A stretch of 64,000 nt of DNA from the NCBI GenBank assembly GCA_037974665.1, contig CM075770.1, forward strand, positions 23,857,501 to 23,921,500, in the 5' to 3' direction. Origin of the DNA: Ehretia macrophylla (lineage: Eukaryota > Streptophyta > Magnoliopsida > Boraginales > Ehretiaceae). Shown in pieces: positions 1 through 11,696 of the stretch; position 1 is the first letter of the stretch; each line of letters starts with the position of its first letter. The notes beneath the pieces are model-generated. The model saw nothing but the letters and a program-made list of their open reading frames with translations, made no database searches and was not told where the DNA came from. The translations under genes were made by a program, and so were the position numbers.

Positions 1-226
1 TTTTTTCTGTCATGGATCGTACGTCATGAACTGTTAAAAGGATGACAACGTAACTCGTAGGACATTAGAGGGCCATACAACGCTTCGATATCACGTCTTG
101 CGAGGATGTTGCGTTGTGGAAGTGGATGGGTTTTCGTTAAGCCCTTTGGGCCTTTTGAATGGGCTATCTCTCTGGGCTGGGACTATGAACCGTCTACACA
201 TAAAGGATTTGTGCCCACAACATGAC

Positions 227-345
227 GAGTGCGATCATACCAGCACTAAAGCACCGGATCCCATCAGAACTCCGAACTTAAGCGTGCTTGGGCGAGAGTA
301 GTACTAGGATGGTTGACCCCCTAGGAGTCCTCGTGTTGCACCCCC
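227..345 (+). rRNA. 5S rRNA gene copy 1, diverged
   Basis: Changes are G2A, T24A (the base found in some other angiosperm 5S genes), G51C in box A, G87T in box C, and one base lost around nt 97-101. Confidence 0.9.
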
Positions 346-567
346 TATTTTCAATTTTTTTTTGCCCCGGTTAGGGTTGCCAAGATACTTTATCCGCCAC
401 ATTTCTATTACCGAATCCCACGGCACCTTGGGCAAGACAACTTCGCTTCACGTAGAGGCTGGGCCTGCAAACCGAGGGCGTAGGTCTTGTAACTAGGTCT
501 CCGTCGCACCGGTGCCCATAACTTTTGATCCGTACGGAGTTACACAGGGTATAGCATACCGTTGGAA

Positions 568-582
568 AGCTCTCTGAGAGCT
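568..582. repeat. Conserved palindrome AGCTCTC-N-GAGAGCT (first instance)
   Basis: Seven-base arms around one base, AGCTCTC T GAGAGCT here. It recurs in nearly every A and B unit directly after CCGTTGGAA, with the centre base C, T or G. It is followed by a second imperfect inverted repeat (GCAGC...GCTGC). Its role is unknown. Confidence 0.8.
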
Positions 583-820
583 CTACGATGGGGGCAGCAA
601 GCCAGCAAAGCTGTCCCTATTTTTGGAGCCCAAAATGGAACGTTTTCATCAGTTTCGGGCCACTTTTCTTGTTTTGCTCTGTTTTTCCGTCCTGGATCAT
701 ACGTCTTGAGCTACTAAAAGGACGACAACCTAACTCGCGGGATATTACAAGGCCCTACAACGCGTCAATATCATATCTTATGAGGATGCTGCGTAGTTGA
801 AGCAGATGGGTTGTCGTTAA

Positions 821-844
821 GCCCATTGGGCCTTTTGAATGGGC
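821..844 (+). repeat. Hairpin GCCCATT/AATGGGC upstream of 5S (first clear instance)
   Basis: The 7-bp arms at 821-827 and 838-844 flank a 10-nt loop, at -86 to -63 relative to the 5S start at 907. The element is in most A units and absent from B units. Many A3 units have GCCCTTT instead, which weakens the stem. Confidence 0.6.
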
Positions 845-906
845 CATCTCTCTAGGCTAGGACTGTGAACCATCAACACATAAAGGATTTGTGCCCTCAA
901 CATGAT

Positions 907-1026
907 TGGTGCCATCATACCAGCATTAATGCACCGGATCCCATCAGAACTCCGAAGTTAAGCGTGCTTGGGTGAGAGTAGTACTAGGATGGGTGACCCC
1001 TTGGGAAGTCCTCGTGTTGCACCTCC
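907..1026 (+). rRNA. 5S rRNA gene copy 2, diverged
   Basis: Six changes: G1T, G7C, C20T, C67T, C95T and C118T. Box A is intact. Confidence 0.92.
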
Positions 1027-1585
1027 CTTTTCAATTTTTTTTGCCCCGGTTAGGGTTGCCAAGATACTTTATCTACCACATTTCTATTACCGAATCCCAC
1101 GGCACCTTGGGCAAGACAACTTTGCTTCACGTAGAGGCCCGGCCCGTAAACCGAGGGCATAGGGCTTGTGACCAGGCCTCCGTCGCTCCGGTGCCCATAA
1201 CTTTTGATCTGCAAGGAGTTACGCGATGCACAGCATACCGTTGAAAAGCTCTCCGAGGGCTCTATGATGGGGGTAGCAAGGCTGCTTTGCTGTGCCCCAT
1301 TTTGGAGCCCAAAATCGAGCGTTTTCATCAGTTTCGGGCCATTTTTCTTCTTTTGCTCTGTTTTTCAGTCCCGGATCGTTCGTCGGGAGTAGTTAAAAGG
1401 ACAACAACCTAACTCGCGGGACATTAGAGGGCCATACAATGCGTCGATATCATGCCTTGCGAGGTTGCTGCGTTGTTGAAGCAGATGGGTTGTCGTTAAG
1501 CCCATTGGGCCTTTTGAATGGGCCATCTCTCTGGGCTGCGACTGTGAACTGTCAACACATAAAGGAATTGTGCCCTCAACATGAC

Positions 1586-1705
1586 GGGTGCTATCATGCC
1601 GGCACTAATGCCCCGGATCCCATCAGAACTCCGAAGTTAAGCGTGCTAGGGCGATGGTAGTACCAGGATGGGTGACCCCCTGGGAAGTCCTCGTGTTGCA
1701 CCCCC
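1586..1705 (+). rRNA. 5S rRNA gene copy 3, diverged
   Basis: Eight changes including G7T, A13G, A16G, A27C, T63A and G70T/A71G in the intermediate element. Confidence 0.92.
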
Positions 1706-2182
1706 CTTTTCAATTTTTTTTGCCCCGGTTAGGGTTGCCAAGATTCTTTATCCACCACATTTCTATTTCCGAATCCCACGGCACCTTGGGCAAGACAACT
1801 TTGCTTCACGTAGAGGCTAGGCCCGTAAACCGTGGGCATAGGGCTTGTGACCAGGTCTCTGTCTCTCCGGTGCCCATAACTTTTGATCAGTAAGGAGTTA
1901 CGCGGCGCACAGCATACAGTTGGAAAGCTCTCCGAGAGCTCTACGACGGGGGCAGCAAGCCTGCTCAGCTGTGCCTATTTTCGGAGCCCAAAATTGAATG
2001 TTTTCATCCGTTTTGGGCCAGTTTTCTGGTTTTACTCTATTTTTTCGTCCCGAATCGTATGTCGTGAGCTGTTAAATGGACGACAACCTAACGCGAGGTA
2101 TAATACAGGGCCCTACAACGCGTCGATATCATGTCTTACTGTGAACCATCAACACATAAAGGATTTGTGCCCTCAACATGAT

Positions 2183-2302
2183 GGGTGCCATCATACCGGC
2201 ATTAATGCATCGGATCCCAACAGATCTCCGAAGTTAAGCGTGCTTGGGCGAGAGTAGTACTAGGATGGGTGACCCCTTGGGAAGTCCTCGTGTTGCATCC
2301 CC
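2183..2302 (+). rRNA. 5S rRNA gene copy 4, diverged
   Basis: About eight changes, including G7C, A16G, T38A and A43T. The spacer before it lacks about 82 bp (join near 2139), which removes the upstream hairpin but keeps the -27 box. Confidence 0.92.
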
Positions 2303-2870
2303 TTTTCAATTTTATTTGCCCCAGTTAGGGTTGCCAAGATACTTTATCCACCACATTTCTATTACCGAATCCCACGGCACCTTGGTCAAGACAACTTCGA
2401 TTCACGTAGAGGCTGGGCCAGCAAACCGAGGGCGTAGGGTTTGTGACCAGGTTTTCGTCGCTCCGGTGCCGATAACTTTTAATCCGTAAGGAGTGACATG
2501 GCCCATGGCATACCATTGGAAAGCTCACCAAGAGTTCTACGACGGGAGCAGCAAGCCAGCTTGGCTGTGCCTATTTTCAGAGCCCAAAATCAAACGTTTT
2601 CATCACTTTCGGGCTACTTTTCTTCTTTTGCTCTGTTTTTTCATCCCGTATCGTACGTTGTGAGCTGTTAAAAGGACGACAAACTCGCAGGATATTACAG
2701 GACTTTTCTTCTTTTTCCCTACAATGCGTCAATATCACGTCTTATGAGTATGCTGCGTTATTGAAGCGGATGGGTTGTCATTAAGCCCATTCGACCTTTT
2801 CAATGGGCTATCTCTCTGGGCTAGGACTGTGAACCGTTAACACATAATGGATTTGTGCCCTCAACATGAC

Positions 2871-2990
2871 GGGTACGATCATACCAGCACTAATGCACCG
2901 GATCCCATCAAAACTCTGAAGTTAAGCGTGCTTAGGCGAAAGTAGGACTAGGATGGGTGACCCCTTGGAAAGTCCTCGTGTTGCACCCCC
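2871..2990 (+). rRNA. 5S rRNA gene copy 5, diverged
   Basis: Eight changes: G5A, G41A, C47T, G64A, G70A, T76G, C95T and G99A. The -27 box reads ATAATGG. Confidence 0.92.
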
Positions 2991-3549
2991 ATTTTCAACT
3001 TTTTTTGCCCCGGTTAGGGTTGCCAAGATACTTTGTCCACCACATTTCTATTACCAAATCCCACGCCCCCTTGGGCAAGGCAACTTCGCTTCACGTAGAG
3101 GCTGGGCTCGTAAACCGAGGGCGTGGGGCTTGTGTCTAGGTCTCCGTTGCTGCGGTGCCCATAACTTTTGATTCGTATCGAGTTGTGCGGCGCACAGCAT
3201 ACCGTTCGAAAGCTCTCCGAGAGCTCTACGACGGGGCCAGCAAGCTTGCTTAGCTGTGCCTATTTTTGGAGCCCAAAATAGAACGTTTTCATCAGTTTCA
3301 GGCCACTTTTCTTCTTTTGCTCTATTTTTCCATCCCGGATCGTACGTCGTGAGCTGTTAAAAGGACGACAACCTAACTCGCGGGATATTACAGGGCCCTA
3401 CAACGTATCAATATCACGTCTTACGAGGATACTGCGTTGTTAAAGCAAATGGGTTGTCGTTAAGCCCATTGGGCCTTTTGAATGGGCCATCTCTCTGGGC
3501 TGGGACTGTGAACCGTCAACACATAAAGGATTTGTGTTCTCAACATGAC

Positions 3550-3669
3550 GGGTGCCATCAAACTAGCATTAATGCACCGGATCCCATCAGAACTCCGAAG
3601 TTAAGCGTGCTTGGGCGAGAGTAATACTAGGATGGGTGACCCCTTGGGAAGTCCTCGAGCTGCACCCCC
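3550..3669 (+). rRNA. 5S rRNA gene copy 6, diverged
   Basis: Eight changes crowd the two ends (G7C, T12A, C15T, C20T; T109A, T111C), with G75A and C95T between. Confidence 0.92.
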
Positions 3670-4229
3670 CTTTTAAATTTTTTTTGCCCCGGTTAGGGTT
3701 GCCAAGATACTTTATCTATCACATTTCTATTACCGAATCCCACGGCACCTTGGGCAAGACAACTTCGCTTCACGCAGAGGCCTGGCCCGCAAACCGGGGG
3801 CTTAGGGTTTGTGACCAGGTCTCCGTCGCTCCGATGCTTATAACTTTTGATCCGTAAGGAGTTACGCGGTGCACAGCATACCGTTGGAAAGCTCTCCGAG
3901 AGCTCTATGACGGGGGCAGCAAGCCTGCCCAGCCTTTGCCTATTTTTGGAGCCCAAAATCGAACGTTTTCATCAGTTTTATGACACTTTTCTTCTTTTGT
4001 TCTATTTTTTCATCCCAGATCATATGTCGTGAGCTGTTAAAAGGACAACAACCTAACTCGCGGGACATTAGAGGGCCCTACAATACGTCAATATCACGTC
4101 TTGTGAGGATACTGCGTTGTTGAAGCGGATGGGTTGTCGTTAAGCCCATTGGCCCTTTTGAATAGGCCACCTCTCTGGGCTGGGACTGTGAACCGTCAAC
4201 ACATAAAGGATTTGTGGCCTCAACATGAC

Positions 4230-4349
4230 GGGTGCGATCATACCAGCACTGATGCACCGGATCCAATCAGAACTCCGAAGTTAAGCGTGCTTGGGCGAGA
4301 GTAGTACTAAGACGGGTGACCCCCTGGGAAGTCCTCGTGTTGCACCGCC
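4230..4349 (+). rRNA. 5S rRNA gene copy 7, well preserved
   Basis: Five changes: A22G, C36A, G81A, T84C and C118G. It is the last copy left of the duplicated segment. Confidence 0.93.
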
Positions 4350-4908
4350 CTTTTCAATTTTTTTTGCCCCAGTTAGGGTTCCCAAGATTTTTTATCCACC
4401 AGATTTCTATTACCGAATCCCATGGCACCTTGGGCTAGACTACTTCCCTTCACGTAGAGGCTGGGACCGCAAACTGAGGGCATGCGGCTTGTGACCAAGT
4501 CTCCGTCGCTCCAGTGCCAATAACTTTTAATCCGTAAGTAGTTACACGGCGCACAACATACCGTTGAAATGCTCTCCGAAAGCTCTACGACGAGGGCATC
4601 AAGCCTGCTCGACTGCGCCTATTTTCGGTGCCCAAAATCGAACGTTCTCATTAGTTTCAGGCCTCTTTTCCACTTTTTCTCAAATTTTCCGTCTCGGATC
4701 GTATTTCGTAAGCTGTTAAAAGGATGACAACCTAGGTCGCGGGATATTACAGGGCCCTAAAACACGTCGATATCATGTCTTGTGAGGATGCTGAGTTGTT
4801 GAAGCGGATGGGTTGTCGTCAAGCTCATTGGGCCTTTTGAATGGGCCATCTCTCTGGGCTGGGACTGTGAACCGTCAACACATAAAGGATTTGTGCCCAC
4901 AACATGAC

Positions 4909-5028
4909 GGGTGCGATCATACCAGTATTAATGCACAGGATCCCATCAGAACTCCAAAGTTAAGCTTGCTTGGGCGAGAGTAGTACTAGATTGGGTGACC
5001 CCTAGGGAAGTCCTTGTGTTGTACCCAC
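4909..5028 (+). rRNA. 5S rRNA gene copy 8, diverged
   Basis: About twelve changes, including C18T, C20T, C29A, G48A, G58T and G82A/A83T in box C. First copy inside the duplication; partner at 19518. Confidence 0.92.
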
Positions 5029-5587
5029 CTTGTCAATTTTATTTTCCCCGGTTAGGGTTGCCAATATTCTTTATCCATCACATTTCTATTAACGAGTCCA
5101 ACGACACCTTGGAAAAGACAACTTCGCTGCACATAAAGGCTGGGCCCGCAAACCGAGGGCGTAGGGCTTGTGACCAGGTCTCCGTCGCTCCGGTGCCCAG
5201 AACTTTTGATCCGTAAGAAGTTACGTGGCACACAGCATACCGTTGGAAAGCTCTCTAAGAGCTCTACGACGGGGCCATCAAGCCTACTCGACTGTGCTAG
5301 TTTTTGGAGCCCAAAATCAAAACTTTTCATCAATTTTGGGCTACTTTTCATCTTTTACTCAATTTTTTTATCCCGGATTGTACGTTGTGAGCTCTTAAAA
5401 GGACGGCAACCTAACTCGCAGGATATTACAGGGCCCTACAACGCGTCAATATCATATCTTACGAGGATGTTGCGTTGTTGAAGCGGATGGGTTGTCGTTA
5501 AGCCTATTAGGCCTTTTGAATGGGCCATCTCTCTGGGGTGGGACTGTGAATTGTCAACACATAAAGGATTTGTGCCCTCATCATGAT

Positions 5588-5707
5588 GGGTGCGATCATA
5601 CCAGCACTAATGTACTGGATCCCATCAGAACTCCGAATTTAAGCGAGCTTGGACGAGAGTAGTACTAGGATGGGTGACCCCCTGGGAAGTCCTCGTGTTG
5701 CACCCCC
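5588..5707 (+). rRNA. 5S rRNA gene copy 9, well preserved
   Basis: Five changes: C26T, C29T, G51T, T59A and G66A. Box C is consensus. Confidence 0.92.
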
Positions 5708-6266
5708 CTTTTCAATTTTTGTTTCCCCGGTTAAGGTTGCCAAGATACTTTATCCACCACATTTCTATTACCGAATCACATGGCACCTTGGGCAAGACAA
5801 CTTCACTTCACATAGAGGTTGGGCCCGCAAACCGAGGGCGTGGGGCTTGTGACCAGGTCTCTGTCGCTCCGGTGCCCATAACTTTTAATCCGTAAGGCGT
5901 TACGTGATGCACAGCATACCGTTGGAAAGCACTCCGAGAGCTCTACGACGGAGGCAGCAAGCTTGCTCGGCTGCGCCCATTTTTGGAGCCCAAAATCAAA
6001 CATTTTCATCAGTTTCAAGCCACTTTTCTTCTTTAGCTCTGTTTTTTCGTCCTGGATCGTATGTCGTGAGCTGTTAAAAGGACAACAACCTTACTCGCTG
6101 GACATTAGAGGGCCCTACAAAGCGTCGATATCACGTCTTGCAAGGATACTGCGTTGTTGAAGTGGATGTGTTGTCGTTAAGACCATTGGGCCTTTTGAAT
6201 TGGCCATCTCTCTGGGCTGGGACTGTGAACCGTCAACATATAAAGGAATTGTGCCCTAAACATGAC

Positions 6267-6386
6267 GGGTGCAATCATACCAGCACTAATGCACCAGATC
6301 CCATCAGAACTCCGAAGTTAAGCGTGCTTGGGTGAGAGTAGTACAAGGATGGGTGACTCCCTAGGAAGTTCTCATGTTGCACCCCC
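6267..6386 (+). rRNA. 5S rRNA gene copy 10, diverged
   Basis: Eight changes: G7A, G30A, C67T, T79A, C92T, G97A, C104T and G108A; most are transitions. Confidence 0.92.
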
Positions 6387-6945
6387 CGTTTCTATTTTTT
6401 TTGCCCTAGTTAGGGTTGCCAAGATATTTTATCCACCACATTTCTATTACCGAATCCCACGGCACCATGGGCAAGACAACTTCGCTACACGTAGAGGCTG
6501 GGCTCGTAAACCGAGGGCGTAGGGCTTGTGACCAGATCTCCATCGCTCCGGTGCCTATAACTTTTGACCCATAAGGAGTTAGGCGACGCACAACATACCG
6601 TTGGAAAGCTCTCCGAGAGCTCTATGACAGGGGTAGCAAGCCTGCTCAGCTGTGCCCATTTTTGGAACCCAAAATCAAACGTTTTCATCAATTTTGGGTC
6701 ACTTTTCTTCTTTTGCTCTATTTTTCCATCCCGGATCGTACGCTGTGAGATGCTAAAAGGACGACAACCTAACTCGCGGGACATTATAGTGCCCTACAAC
6801 TCGTCGATATCATGTCTTGCGAGGATGGTGCGTTGTTGAAGCGGATGGGTTGCCGTTAAGCCCATTGGGCCTTTTCAATGGGCCATTTCACTTGGCTGGG
6901 AAGGTGAACCGTCAATACATAAAGGAATTGTGCCCTAAACATGAC

Positions 6946-7065
6946 GGGTGCGATCATACCGACATTAATGCACCGGATCCCATCAGAACTCCGAAGTTAA
7001 GAGTGCTTGGGCGAGAGTAGTACTAGGATAGGTGACCCCTTGGGAAGTCCTCGTGTTGCACCCCC
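6946..7065 (+). rRNA. 5S rRNA gene copy 11, diverged
   Basis: Six changes: A16G, G17A, C20T, C57A, G85A and C95T. Confidence 0.92.
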
Positions 7066-7624
7066 TTTTTCAATTTTTTTTGCCCCGGTTAGGGTTCCCA
7101 AGATAGTTTATCCATCACATTTCTATTTTCGAATCGCATGGCACCTTACGCAGGACAACTTCGCTTCACGTAGGGGCTGGGCCCGTAAACCGAGGGTGTA
7201 GGGCTTGTGACCAGGTCTCCGTCGCTCCGATGCCCATAACTTTTGATCCGTAAGGAGTTATGCGGTGCACAGTATACCCGTGGAAAGCTCCCCGAGAGCT
7301 CTACTACGTGGGCAACAAGCCTGCTAGGTTGCGCTTGTTTTTGGATCCCAAAATTGAACATTTTCATCAGTTTTGGGCTACTTTTCTTCTTTTGCACTAT
7401 TTTTCCATCCCGGATCGTACGTCGTGAACTGTTAAAAGGACGACAACCTAACTCGCGAGATATTACAGGGCCCTACAACACGTCAATATCACGTCGTACG
7501 AGGATGCTGCGATGTTGAAGCAGATGGGTTGTCGTTAAGCCCATTGGGCCTTTTGAATAGGCCATCTCTCTGGGATGGGACTGTGAACCGTCAACACATA
7601 GAGGATTTGTGCCCTCAACATGAC

Positions 7625-7744
7625 GGGTGCGATCATACTAGCATTAATGCACCGGATCCTATCAGAACTCTGAAGTTAAGTGTGCTTGGGCGAGAGTAGT
7701 TCTAAGATGGGTGACCCCCTGGGAAGTCCTCATGTTGCAACCCT
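7625..7744 (+). rRNA. 5S rRNA gene copy 12, diverged
   Basis: Ten changes, including C15T, C20T, C36T, C47T, C57T, A77T, G81A, G108A and C116A. The -27 box reads ATAGAGG. Confidence 0.92.
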
Positions 7745-8276
7745 CTTTTCATTTTTTTTTGCCCCGGTTAGGGTTTCAAAAATACTTTATCCACCACATT
7801 TCTATTACCAAATCCCACAGCACATTGGGCAAGACAACTTCGCTTCAAGTAGAGGCTGGGCCCGCAAACCGAAGGCAGAAGGCTTGTGACCAGGTCTCTG
7901 TTGCTTCGGTTCCCATAACTTTTGATCCGTAAGGAGCTACGGGGCGCACAACATACCCTAGGAAAGCTCTCCGAGTGCTCTACTACGTGAGCAGCAGGCC
8001 TGCTATGCTGGGTCCCTTTTTGGAGCCCAAAATCAAATGTTTTCATCAGTTTCGGGCTACTTTTCTTCTTTTTCTCTATTTTTCCATCCCGTATCGTACG
8101 TCGTGAGATGTTAGAAGGACGACAACCTAACTCGCGGGACATTAGAAGGCCCTACAACGCGTCGATATCATGTCTTGCGAGGATGCAGCGTTGTTGAAGT
8201 AGATGGGTTGTCGTTTAGCCTATTGGACCTTTTGAATGGCCCATCTCTCTGGGCTGGGACAGTGAACCGTCAACAC

Positions 8277-8303
8277 ATAAAGGATTTGTGCCCACAACAT
8301 GAC
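8277..8303 (+). promoter_or_regulatory. Upstream 5S promoter, representative (copy at 8304)
   Basis: ATAAAGG lies at -27 to -21, GC at -14/-13 and C at -1. Plant 5S genes use a TATA-like box near -28, a GC dinucleotide near -12 and C at -1, so layout agrees within 1-2 bases. The same arrangement precedes most copies in A1, A2 and A3. Confidence 0.7.
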
Positions 8304-8423
8304 GGGTGCGATCATACCAACACTAATGCACCGGATCCCATCAGAACTCCGAAGTTAAGCATGCTTGGGCGATAGTAGTACTAGGATGGGTGACCCTCTT
8401 GGAAGTCCTCGTGTTGCACCCCC
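8304..8423 (+). rRNA. 5S rRNA gene copy 13, well preserved
   Basis: Five changes: G17A, G58A, G70T, C94T and G97T. Promoter and terminator are intact. Confidence 0.93.
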
Positions 8424-8424
8424 C

Positions 8425-8439
8425 TTTTCAATTTTTTTT
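8425..8439 (+). terminator. Pol III T-run terminator, representative (copy at 8304)
   Basis: T4 then CAA then T8 follow directly after the 5S 3' end. Four or more T on the non-template strand end RNA polymerase III transcription. Almost every A unit keeps both runs; B units have lost them. Confidence 0.75.
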
Positions 8440-8982
8440 GCCCCGGTTAAGGTTGCCAAGATATTTTATCCACCACATTTCTATTATCAAATTCCACGGC
8501 ACCTTGGGCAAGACAATTTCATTTCACGTAGAGGCTAGGCCCGCAAACCGAGGGCGTGGGGCTTGTGACCAGGTCTGCGTTGCTCCGGTGCCCATAACTT
8601 TTAATCTCTAAGGAGTTACGCGACGGACAGCATATCGTTGGAAAGCTCTCCAAGAGCTCGACGACGGGGGAAGCAAGCCTGCTCAGCTGTGCTAGTTTTT
8701 GGAGCCCAAAAGTGAATATTTTCATAAGTTTCGGGCCACTTTTCTTCTTTTGCTCTGTTTTTCCGTCCCGGATCGTACGTCGTGAGCTGTTAAAAGGATG
8801 ACAACCTAACTCGCGGTACATTAGAGTGCCCGACAATGCCTCGATATCACATCCTACGAGGATGCTGCGTTGTTGAAGCGGATAGGTTGTCGTTAAGCCC
8901 GTTGGGCCATTTGAATAGGCGATCTCTCTGGGTTGGGATAGTGAACCATCAACACATAAAGGAATTGTGCTCTCAACATGAT

Positions 8983-9102
8983 GGGTGCGATCATACCAGC
9001 ATTAATGCACTGGATCCCATCAGAATTCTGAAGTTTAGCGTGCTTGGGCGAGAATAGTACGAGGATGGGTGACCCCCTAGGAAGTCCTCGTGTTGCACCT
9101 CC
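8983..9102 (+). rRNA. 5S rRNA gene copy 14, diverged
   Basis: Nine changes, including C20T, C29T, C44T, C47T, a T for A in box A (GTTTAGC), G72A and T79G. Confidence 0.92.
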
Positions 9103-9661
9103 CTTTTCAATTTTTTTGCCCCGGTTAGAGTTGCCAAGATTCTTTATCCACCACATTTCTATTACCGAATCCCACGGCACCTTGGGCAAGACAGCTTCAC
9201 TTCACGTAGAGGCTGGGCCTGCAAACCGAGGGCGTAGGGCTTGTGACCAAGTCTCCATCGCTCCGGTGCCCATTACTTTTGATCCGTAAAGAGTGACGCG
9301 GCGCACAACATACCGTTGGAAAGCTCTCTGAGAGCTCTACGACGGGGGCAGCAAGCCTACTAAGCTGCGCCTATTTTCGGAGCCCAAAATCGAACATTTT
9401 CATAAGTTTCGAGCCACTTTTCTTCTTTTGCTCTGTTTTTCCATCCTGGATTCGTACGTCGTGAGCTGGTAAAAGGACGACAACCTAACTCGTGGGATAT
9501 CACAAGGCCCTACAACGCGTCGATATCTTGTCTTACGAGGATGATGCGTTATTAAAGCAGATGGGTTGTCGTTAAGCCCATTGGGCCTTTTGAATGGCCC
9601 ATCTCTCTGAGCCGGGACTGTGAATCGTCAACACATAAATGATTTGTGTCCACAACAAGAC

Positions 9662-9781
9662 AAGTGCGATCATACCAGCACTAATGCACCGGATCCCAAT
9701 AGAACCCCGAAGTTAAGCGTGCTTGGGCGAGAGTAGTACTAGGATGGGTGACCCCTTGGGAAGTCCTCATGTTGCACCCTC
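9662..9781 (+). rRNA. 5S rRNA gene copy 15, diverged
   Basis: Eight changes: G1A, G2A, T38A, C39T, T45C, C95T, G108A and C119T. Confidence 0.92.
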
Positions 9782-10340
9782 TTTTTCCATTTTTTTTCCC
9801 CAAGTTAGGGTTGCCAAGATACTTTATCCACCACATTTCTATTACCGAATCCCACGGCACCTTGGGCAAGACAACTTCACTTCACGTAGACGCTGGGCCC
9901 ACAAACTGAGGGCGTAGGGCTTATGACCAGGTCTCCGTCGTTATGGTACCCATAACTTTTGATCTGTAAGGAGTTACGCGGCACACAGCACACCGTTGGA
10001 AAGCTCTCCAAGAGCTCTACGATGGGGGTAGCAAGCCTGCTCAACTGTGCCCATTTTTGGAGCCCAAAATTAAACATTTTCATCAGTTTTGGTCCACTTT
10101 TCTACTTTTGCTCTGTTTTTTCGTCCCGGATCGTACGTCGTGAACTGTTAAAAGGACAACCACCTAACTCAAGGGATATTACAGGGCCCTACAACTCGTC
10201 GATATCATGTCTTATAAGGATGCTGCGTTGTTGAAGCAGATGGGTTGTCGTTAAGCCCATTGGGCCTTTTGAATGGGCCATCTCTCTAGGCTGGGACTGT
10301 GAACCGTCAACACATAAAGGATTTGCGCCCTCAACATGAC

Positions 10341-10460
10341 GAGTGCGATCATACCAGCACTAACGCACCGGATCCCATAAGAACTCCGAAGTTAAGCGTG
10401 CTTGGGTGAGAGTGGTACTAGGATGGGTGACCCCGTGGGAAGTCCTTGTGTTGCGCCCCT
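10341..10460 (+). rRNA. 5S rRNA gene copy 16, diverged
   Basis: Nine changes: G2A, T24C, C39A, C67T, A74G, C95G, C107T, A115G and C120T. Confidence 0.92.
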
Positions 10461-11019
10461 CTTTTCAATTTGTTTTTCCCCGATTAGGGTTGCCAAGATA
10501 CTTTATCCACCATATTTCTATTACCGAATCCCACAGCTCCTTGGGCAAGACAACTTCGCATCACGTAGAGGCTGGGCCCGCAAACTGAGGGCGTGGTGCT
10601 TGTCACCAGGTCTCCGTCACTCCAATGCCCATAACTTTTAATCTGTAAGGAGTTACGCGATGCACAACATACCGTTGGAAAGCTCTCCGAGAGCTCTACT
10701 CCGTGCGCAGCAAGCCTGCTTAGCTGTGCCCCTTTTTGGAGCCCAAAATCGAACGTTTTCATCAGTTTCGTGCCATTTTTCTTCTTTTGCTCTGTTTTTT
10801 CATCCCGGATCATATGTTGTGAGCTGTTAAAAGGACGACAACCTAACTCGCGGGACATTAGAGGGCCCTACAATGTATCGATATCACGTCTTGCGAGCAT
10901 GCTACGTTGTTGAAGCGGATGGGTTGTCGTTAAGCCCATTGGGCCTTTTGAATGGGCCATTTCTCTGGGCTGGGACTGTGAACTGTCAACACATAAAGGA
11001 ATTGTACCCTCAACAAGAT

Positions 11020-11139
11020 GGGTGCCATCATACCAGCACTAATGCACCAAATCCCATCAGAACTACGAAGTTAAGCGTGCTTGGGCGAGACTAGTACTAG
11101 GATGGGTGACCCCTAGGGAAGTCCTCGTGTTGTACCCCC
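11020..11139 (+). rRNA. 5S rRNA gene copy 17, diverged
   Basis: Eight changes: G7C, G30A, G31A, C46A, G72C, C95T, T96A and C114T. Confidence 0.92.
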
Positions 11140-11696
11140 TTTTCAATTTTTTTTGCCCCGGTTAGGGTTGCCATGATACTTTATCGACCACATTTCTATT
11201 ACCGAATCCCACAGTACCTTGGGCAAGAAAACTTCGCCTCACGTAGAGGCTGGGCCTGCAAACCGAGGGCGTAGGGCTTGTGACCAGGTCTTCGTCGCTC
11301 CGGTTCCCATAACTTTTAATTCAAAAGGAGCTATGCGGCGCACAGTATACCGTTGGAAACTCTCCGAAAGCTCTACGATGGGGGCAACAAGCTTGCTAAG
11401 GTGCACTTGTTTTCGGAGCCCAAAATAGAACGTTTTCATCAGTTTTGGGCCATTTTTCTTCTTTTGCTCTGTTTTCTCGTCCTGGATCGTACGTCGTGAG
11501 CTGTTAAAAGGACGACAACCTTACTCGCGGGATATTACAGTGCCCTACAATACATCGATATCACATCTTGCGAGGATGCTGCGTTGTTGAAGCAGATGGG
11601 TTGTCATTAAGCCTATTGGGCCTTTTGAATGGGCCATCTCTCTAGGCTGAGACTGTGAACCTTCAACACATAAAGTATTTGTGCCCTTAACATAAC

